The notes under the pieces were generated by a model that was given only the letters and a program-made list of their open reading frames with translations, was not told where the DNA came from and made no database searches. From the NCBI GenBank assembly GCA_030765055.1, contig CM060950.1:13737806-13801805 (forward strand): a stretch of 64,000 bases of DNA, written 5' to 3'. Of the stretch, positions 58,560 through 64,000 are shown piece after piece (the first letter of the stretch is position 1; every line of letters begins with the position of its first letter). The position numbers were made by a program, and so were the translations under genes. The stretch is from Mantis religiosa. Taxonomy: Eukaryota; Arthropoda; Insecta; Mantodea; Mantidae.

Positions 58560-58960
58560 ATTTGTAACAAAAAACCTCACTTATCTTAAGGAAAATGATG
58601 TCGATTGTTCTTATTAGTTGAATTAGTTGAAGTTGAAATCAATTTCAGAACACTTGTTCGCGTCGTCAGTCAAAGAAAATCACAGAAGAAAACAAATTTG
58701 TCGTTAAGGAAGTTCTATGTTATGTTTTTTCAGTATTACCAACTTCTGAAAACAAAACAAACTTAAGAAAAGAATCAACTGCTGCTATTTCAAAATTCAT
58801 TACGTGAAGTTTATTTTTTTAAATAAATATTTTTCCCAAACCATTAAATCCATTAGAACATTTAATTGTTTCAATAAATTAACTTCAGGATTAATATTAT
58901 GGTTAAATAACAAAAAATTATCTGCTACAGTCGATTTATCAGTTTGTTAATACTTAATGT
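58560..58960 (-). pseudogene. Penelope-like element fragment
   Basis: The minus strand gives decayed words of the region after the GIY-YIG core: NHNINPEVNLLKQLN and LMDLMVWEK, matching the intact frame at 63.3 kb. After it comes sequence (58640-58740) also present at 61.4-61.5 kb. Confidence 0.65.
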
Positions 58961-58983
58961 TAGAAACATGTTCTTTGGTTCTG

Positions 58984-59002
58984 TGTTTTTTTTTTTCTTT
59001 TT

Positions 59003-59033
<31 letters not shown>

Positions 59034-59224
59034 GTTACGTCCTCCAACGTTAAGTCATATCGGACGGTGTCCAGGGCCCTTACAGTTACCCTACATTCGT
59101 CTTTAAGGATAAGGAAAAAACCCGGAAAAAAACCTTATCCAGGTAACTCAACCTGACGAGATTCGAAATCGGGACCTTTTGAACGTGTGGCAGACTCGCT
59201 ATCATCTACGCTACCGAGGCGGGG
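58984..59224 (-). repeat. SINE A copy with internal deletion and poly-T
   Basis: T run at 58984-59033 (A tail), then ACGTCCTCCAACGTTAAG. About 40 bp between GGACGGTG and TCCAGGG are missing. Box B GATTCGAAATCGG; ends GCTACCGAGGCGGGG. Confidence 0.85.
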
Positions 59225-59510
59225 CTGGTTTCCAAATTACGTTTCGTCCTCCTGATGTAAAGCCGATCACAATCTAAACAATATAATTGATAAAAATCAC
59301 ATTTTTTCTTATTAGGAATTTCATCTTTTTTAGAAATATTTTTAGTAAATTTTAACAGTATATTTGTTTTGAGGAACCAAAGTTATACCAAACTCTTTAC
59401 AAACCTTTTTAATATTGTTTATTAAACCAGGGATAATAAGTAAATTGTTTAAAATTATAATCGTATTTTATTTTTTAGGGGTATAAATATCATTAACAGT
59501 TTATTTTTTA
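59225..59510 (-). pseudogene. Penelope-like element fragment, minus
   Basis: Minus strand reads LINNIKKVCKEFGITLVPQNKYTVK, split here as LINNIKKVCKEF and GITLVPQNKYTV, i.e. the region before the GIY-YIG domain, as at 63.05-63.13 kb. Confidence 0.6.
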
Positions 59511-59705
59511 ACAAACTGATAAATAGGCCGTAGCAGATCATTTTTGCTCATTTAACCATGAGATAAATCCAGAACTTAAATTAGTAAAACAATTAAATGT
59601 CCCGATGGATTTAATGGTTTGGGAAAAGATACTTATCTTAAAAAATAAACTTCACGTAATGAATTTTGAAATATCAGCAGTTGATTCTGTTCTGAAGTTT
59701 GTTTC
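59511..59705 (+). pseudogene. Penelope-like element fragment, plus (inverted next to the previous)
   Basis: Plus strand ADHFCSFNHEINPELKLVKQ and MDLMVWEKILI type words, matching 63.28-63.40 kb. It is the reverse orientation of 58640-58960 and of 59225-59510. Confidence 0.65.
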
Positions 59706-59742
59706 ATTTTGTTGTTGTTGTTCTTGTCAAATGCTAGGCTTT

Positions 59743-60002
59743 TTTTATTTTTTTTTTTTTTTTTTTTGGTAACTTTATGTCCTCCAACGTTTAGTCATAT
59801 CAGACGGTGAATGAAATGGGTGAAATGATGCTCAAATGTATCCAGCGTCCATGGAGCTTAGAGTTACCCGACGTTCGTCTTTAAGGATAAGGGAAAACCC
59901 CGGAATAAACCTTATCCAGGCAACTCACCCTGACCGAGATTCGAACTCGGGACCTCTTGAACGTGAGGCAGACACGCTACCATCTACGCTACCGAGGCAG
60001 GC
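59743..60002 (-). repeat. SINE A copy with 12-bp target duplication
   Basis: ATGCTAGGCTTT at 59731-59742 and 60003-60014. T run, then the complete element in the minus orientation. It is inserted at the stop codon of the LINE at 60.0-61.0 kb. Confidence 0.95.
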
Positions 60003-61030
60003 ATGCTAGGCTTTGGCAATGAAGCCATTGGTTCTCTCGCTGTCCAATATTTCTGTGTAGTGGGTCCGGCAGGTAGGGCTTCACAGGTTAAAAGATGTTC
60101 TTCAGTCATTTCCTCTTCTTTGTTGCACAGAGAACAATTTGGACTTGTATAAATTCCTATTCTATGTAAGTGTTTGGCCAAATAATCATGTTCCTTAAGT
60201 AATCTAAAATTTGCTACTGCAGCTTTACGTGGGATTTATGGAATAATTTCTGGATTTTTAATTAAAATGTTCCATTTTTTATCTTTGGCTTTGTTAGATA
60301 TTGATTGGTTTTGTTTGTTTTTATATTTGCTTTCGATTAATCTTTTTATGGATGTAAAGGGTAAGTTTTTAATTTTGTTCGGAATTAAATTTGCACCTTT
60401 TTGCAAGAAAATCAGCTGATTCATTTCCAGCAATTCCACAATGTGCGGGTATCCACTGTAATATAATTCTTTTCTGTAGTTATTGAAGTTGTTGAATCAT
60501 TTTGTGGCATTCTTTAATTTGGATTGATCTCATGTTATGTGAACTTATTGAACATAATGCTGCTTTAGAATCAGAAAAATGACAGCATTTTTGAATTTAT
60601 CAAGTTTATATAGAAGGTGTTGGAGTGAAATATGAATGGCCGTTACTTCCGCATCAAAATTTGCTGTATGGTATCCTGCTGGTTGATAGAATGAGAACAG
60701 TGCACACTTAATTACTGCTCCTGAGTTGTTGTCCAAGTTAGATCCATCTGTGCCATTCTTCAGGTAGGTATCTATTGTTCACAGTTTCTAATGCTAGTGT
60801 TTTTAGTACAGGTTTGGGACTTTCAGATTTGTTTTAAATCTAATTGAATACCTATTAATTGGTTCAAAAGTCAGTGGGTTTTCTTTGATTAAAATGTTTT
60901 CTTTAGAATTAGGAAGATTCAGATCTGTTTTTAATTCCGTAACTTTGTGTAGAAAACTTGTTTGTGTTTTCATCTTGATTGGTTGTAGTAATCTTTTCTC
61001 CCATTTTGTTGTTTTTAACCGCAACATTTT
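60003..61030 (-). pseudogene. LINE with RNase H domain, 3' part
   Basis: Minus-strand frames in order: 60803-61027 (linker), 60545-60736 with DNNSGAVIKCALFSFYQPAG and FDAEVTAIHISLQHLL (RNase H Asp/Glu region), then IPAHCGIAGNESADFLAK (RNase H His/Asp block, near 60430), then KHLHRIGIYTSP and CSLCNKEEEMTEEHLLTC (C-terminal Cys/His). Frame breaks between. A SINE A interrupts right at the stop codon; the 3' end with (ACA)n lies at about 59701-59730. Related to the copy at 4.6-5.5 kb. Confidence 0.82.
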
Positions 61031-61329
61031 TTCACGCTGTATTAGTGCCTGCTACGTATTTAATATGTATTTTAACATATGAGTTGTTAAATGGTCCACC
61101 GAACAAATGTTTTCACTACTTAAAAAGAATGCTCCTTAGACCAGAGGAAGACAGCTTCGAGAGTTATGACGTATGAGCTGTCTAGTGCCAAGTTGCCTAT
61201 AAAAATGGCGCTGTGTGTACAGAATGTGAAGGTTCAGTCAGGTGTAGTGAACTTTATGCCAACAATGTAGCTGCCACGTACCAAATGGAACTGTTAAATT
61301 TTCAATGTGACGATTTATTTAATCGTCTG

Positions 61330-61680
61330 CTCCTCTAAAGTTAGATATATTGGATAGTTCCGAGTTAAGGCTTACATTGCCGTAATTGGAGTTATCATTT
61401 TCAGATTTTGGTAATACTGAAAAAACATAACACAGTAACATCCTTAACCACGAATTTGTTTTCTCCTTTGGTTTTCTTTGACTGACGACGCGAGCAAGGG
61501 TTCGTGAAATCGATTTCAATTTCAACTAATTCAACTAGTAAGAAAACTCGACATCATTTTTCTTAAGATAAGTGAAGCTTTCTGTTACAAATAGTTATAC
61601 TCGTATTTGTATGATACTTATTACTTCACTGTAACTAGCCTCATTTTCTACGTAACTACAAAAATATAGTAAGTGCTGGC
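61330..61680 (+). repeat. Penelope-associated 3' region
   Basis: TTTTCAGATTTTGGTAATACTG, CTGACGACGCGAGCAAGG and TTCTTAAGATAAGTGAAGC match, in the same order, the minus strand at 58720-58570 and, more loosely, 63438-63620. Confidence 0.6.
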
Positions 61681-61827
61681 AAGCAAACAGTCCTTAACAA
61701 TATTTATAATATATTATTAAAGCAGGAATTATTCACCCTATTTCTAAATAACAGGTATAAAACATATAAACATTCACTATAACTGAAGAGGTAATAAGAG
61801 CAGAGAACTCTCCGAAAAACTGCATAT

Positions 61828-62373
61828 TGTCACGGCAAAAGGCATAAAAGTTTCGGCACAAATAAGAAAACAGTCGGCGGATCAAGTTTCATGGTAATAA
61901 TGAGCCTTGCTAAGCAGTTAATGATAGCGCGGCTATTGTAAACAAGCGCCGGCAGACAGCGATAACTGAGGTAAAGGACTTGCCGGCATAGATTAAGTTA
62001 TGGTTCTGGAATGTGATAGAATATTTGGTTTCCTTATTCTTCCGAAAATTTCTGGACTGATAGAGATCGTTCGGGTTCTGGTTTATTCTAGAACAATCTA
62101 GAATTACGAATTAGGTATTTAAGGACGTGACGGCTCGCAAAGTTAGTGAGTTGTAAACAGTGTTGTGAAATGAGAGACAGCCAGCTGTGTAGCGAGAGCT
62201 AGAGATGTAATCTGCTGTCACTGTTTGTTATTGTGATCGACTTTGGAAGATTGTGTTTTATTGGTGACACAATGTTCTTACGTGAGAATTGAACAGTGTA
62301 TCTCTACGGAAATAAAGAACATTTAGAATTTCGGAAAATTGGACTTTTAATTCGACGAACCCACAAAGTCATA
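61828..62373 (+). mobile_element. Solo LTR of a gypsy-type element
   Basis: Starts TGTCACGGCA after ATAT (61824-61827) and ends CACAAAGTCATA before ATAT (62374-62377). The end GACGAACCCACAAAGTCA and the poly-A signal region GGAAATAAAGAACA are shared with the complete gypsy element at 38.7-44.3 kb. Internal region lost by LTR recombination. Confidence 0.88.
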
Positions 62374-62379
62374 ATATTT

Positions 62380-62645
62380 TATAAGACTTTAAAACATATT
62401 CCTCTTTAACCAGTCCAGTTAATCAATCCAGCTATAAATGAGTAACAGTTTGTCAGCTATCAAAATATGTCTTCAGTAAATTTTCAGCAAGTTTCCTTTT
62501 AAATCGTTTTATATTCCTGCAGCTTTTCAATTCCAGTGGCAGTGTATGGTATAAGTTGATAACATGTGAGGTTAAGCTGTTCAGGCTATAAGAAGAAGTG
62601 TTGCTAGTTGGTTTTTCTTAAGTTCATAAACGATGCCTTAAAATT
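62380..62645 (-). pseudogene. LINE C-terminal fragment
   Basis: Minus strand, one open frame: SLNSLTSHVINLYHTLPLEL and NIKRFKRKLAENLLKTYFDS, then stop. Typical tail of insect LINE ORF2 proteins (LWN.LP..., FK..L). No other motif. Confidence 0.45.
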
Positions 62646-62704
62646 ACTAAATTTGCAAGATAAAGCTATAAAATTTACATTAGACTGAAATTCATGAATT
62701 TCTT

Positions 62705-63540
62705 CCTTTTCTAGATCTAATGATAATAAGGAATAATAATAAATTATACTTTGGTATTTATAGGAAGTCTACTCATATTGATAATCACATAAAATAAAAG
62801 TTTTAACTCTTTTTCAAATAAATTTGCTGTTTTCAATACTTTGATTTATAGATTAACAAATTTACCCCTGAATAAAGATAAATTTAATACATAATATAAA
62901 CATATTCTTAATACTGCTTTAATTAATGATTTTAATAAAGACTTTATAAATTAAAAAGTTGAAAAACTTAAATATTAAAAACTGTTAATGATATTTCTAC
63001 CCTTAAAAATAAAAACTGTTATAATTATAAAAATTTACTTACCATCCTTGGATTAATAAACATTTTCAAAAAAATTTAAAGTGTTTGGTATATCTTTAGT
63101 TCCTCAAAATAAAATATAGTATTAAAAATTTATTGCATTTCCCTAAAAAAGGTAAAACTCCTAATAATAAAAAGCTGGTATTTATCAATTTAATTGTTTA
63201 TATAGGAAAGACAAAACGTAATTTAGAAACCAAAACGGAAGAACATTTTCGTAACATTAAGTATAAACAAACTCATAAATTGGCCGTAGCAGATCATTTT
63301 TGGTCATTTAACCATGAAATAAATCTAGAAGTTAAATTATTAAAACAATTAAATGGTCCGATAGATTTAATGGTTTGGGAAAATATATTTATTTTAAAAA
63401 ACAAACTGTTAATTCTATTTTTACATTTGTTTTATTTTCAGAGTTTGGTCGTACTAAGAAGAACATATTTACTTCTAGCGTGTGTAATGATGACGACAGT
63501 TTTGTTGGTTCCGGCTGACCTTGTGGAAGAATTTCCATGA
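62705..63540 (+). pseudogene. Penelope-like element, region before and including GIY-YIG endonuclease
   Basis: Penelope-like retroelements carry a reverse transcriptase followed by a GIY-YIG nuclease. Frames here give KSTHIDNHIKNKSFNSF, NLPLNKDKFNTEYKHIL (linker) and then, in the 135-codon frame 63133-63540, VYIGKTKRNLETKTEEHF (GIY-YIG-like core with conserved Arg and Glu-His) and ADHFWSFNHEINLEVKLLKQ. The reverse transcriptase lies outside or is lost. After 63420 the frame runs into sequence beginning TTTTCAG, a splice acceptor-like word shared by the copies. Frames are broken upstream. Confidence 0.75.
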
Positions 63541-63691
63541 AATCGCGATCCCGAATAATTTATATGAAAAGTGTCATTTATTATAAGATAAGTAACGTTT
63601 AAGTTACAAATTATTATATGTATATATATTTGTTTGCTTCACTGTTAATAGCTTCATATTTTACGTATTTTCTTAAGTTACCTTCAATTCA

Positions 63692-63797
<106 letters not shown>

Positions 63798-64000
63798 GTG
63801 ACTTGGCGTTATTGTCGGCCTTTTCCTCTAAATCGTCAAGGCGCTCGTTCACTTGAAACATCCGCATGCCCAGCTCCGCGACGTCATTCCTTACGCCGGT
63901 GAACTGCTCTTCAAACTTTGCGGCGAGGGCCTCGTTTGCCGCTTTCAGTTCCGCGGTCAGGTTGTTATTTGCCGCCTCCGTCTGCGCCGTTAATTCGGTC
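63798..64000 (-). pseudogene. Gypsy-type gag fragment, cut by the window edge and a microsatellite
   Basis: Minus strand from 64000: TEAANNNLTAELKAANEALA, KFEEQFTGVRNDVAELG and LDDLEEKADNNAK, strongly like the coiled coil of the gag at 42741-43859. The frame then runs into the (TG)n repeat and becomes poly-Thr-His, so the rest of gag is not here. The N-terminus lies outside the window. Confidence 0.85.

Overview
The window is eukaryotic repeat DNA. The mix of elements (Jockey-type LINEs, mariner, Harbinger and hAT relics, an insect-type Ty3/gypsy element, several tRNA-derived SINE families) points to an insect. A large polyneopteran genome (cockroach, termite, phasmid or orthopteran) is my guess, held with low confidence. 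I recognise no host protein-coding gene, no rRNA gene and no convincing functional tRNA gene. Almost every long open frame belongs to a transposable element, usually broken.

Layout. 0-7.9 kb: relics of a Jockey-type reverse transcriptase, a RNase H-bearing LINE, a hAT-like transposase, and copies of a tRNA-containing short repeat (called family C here). 8-9.8 kb: an uninterrupted 605-codon LINE ORF1 whose overlapping ORF2 is cut off by a family C copy. 14.5-17.6 kb: two decayed Jockey-like ORF2 copies on the minus strand. 19.4-23.1 kb: family C, a 5'-truncated LINE and an internally deleted mariner. 25-27.5 kb: a nested nest, in which a family C copy is split by a tandem tetramer of SINE B (14-bp target duplication) and by a Harbinger element with terminal inverted repeats and a TGA duplication. 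28-29.4 kb: composite family F and an LTR carrying a large inverted duplication of itself. 33-38.7 kb: SINE families D, B, A, E and F plus microsatellites. 38.7-44.3 kb: the best-preserved element, a complete Ty3/gypsy retrotransposon on the minus strand with nearly identical LTRs, ATAT target duplication, gag and an intact pol. 45.5-46.9 kb: a mariner-superfamily element with about 105-bp inverted repeats and one in-frame stop plus a deletion. 47.7-48.2 kb: a very long trinucleotide microsatellite. 51.3-52.2 kb: another deleted mariner. 52.5-58.2 kb: three different LINE reverse transcriptase fragments, one of which splits a SINE. 58.5-63.7 kb: a graveyard of Penelope-like fragments, a RNase H LINE and a solo LTR related to the complete gypsy element. 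The last 200 bases are the start of a second gypsy-type gag.

How parts work together. SINEs and MITE-like elements carry no enzymes; they would use proteins supplied by LINEs (SINEs) or by full-length transposons (deleted mariners, Harbinger). Apart from the gypsy gag-pol and the lone LINE ORF1, no element here encodes an intact protein set. Coordinates of degraded repeats are approximate, and family letters A-G are my own labels, not database names.
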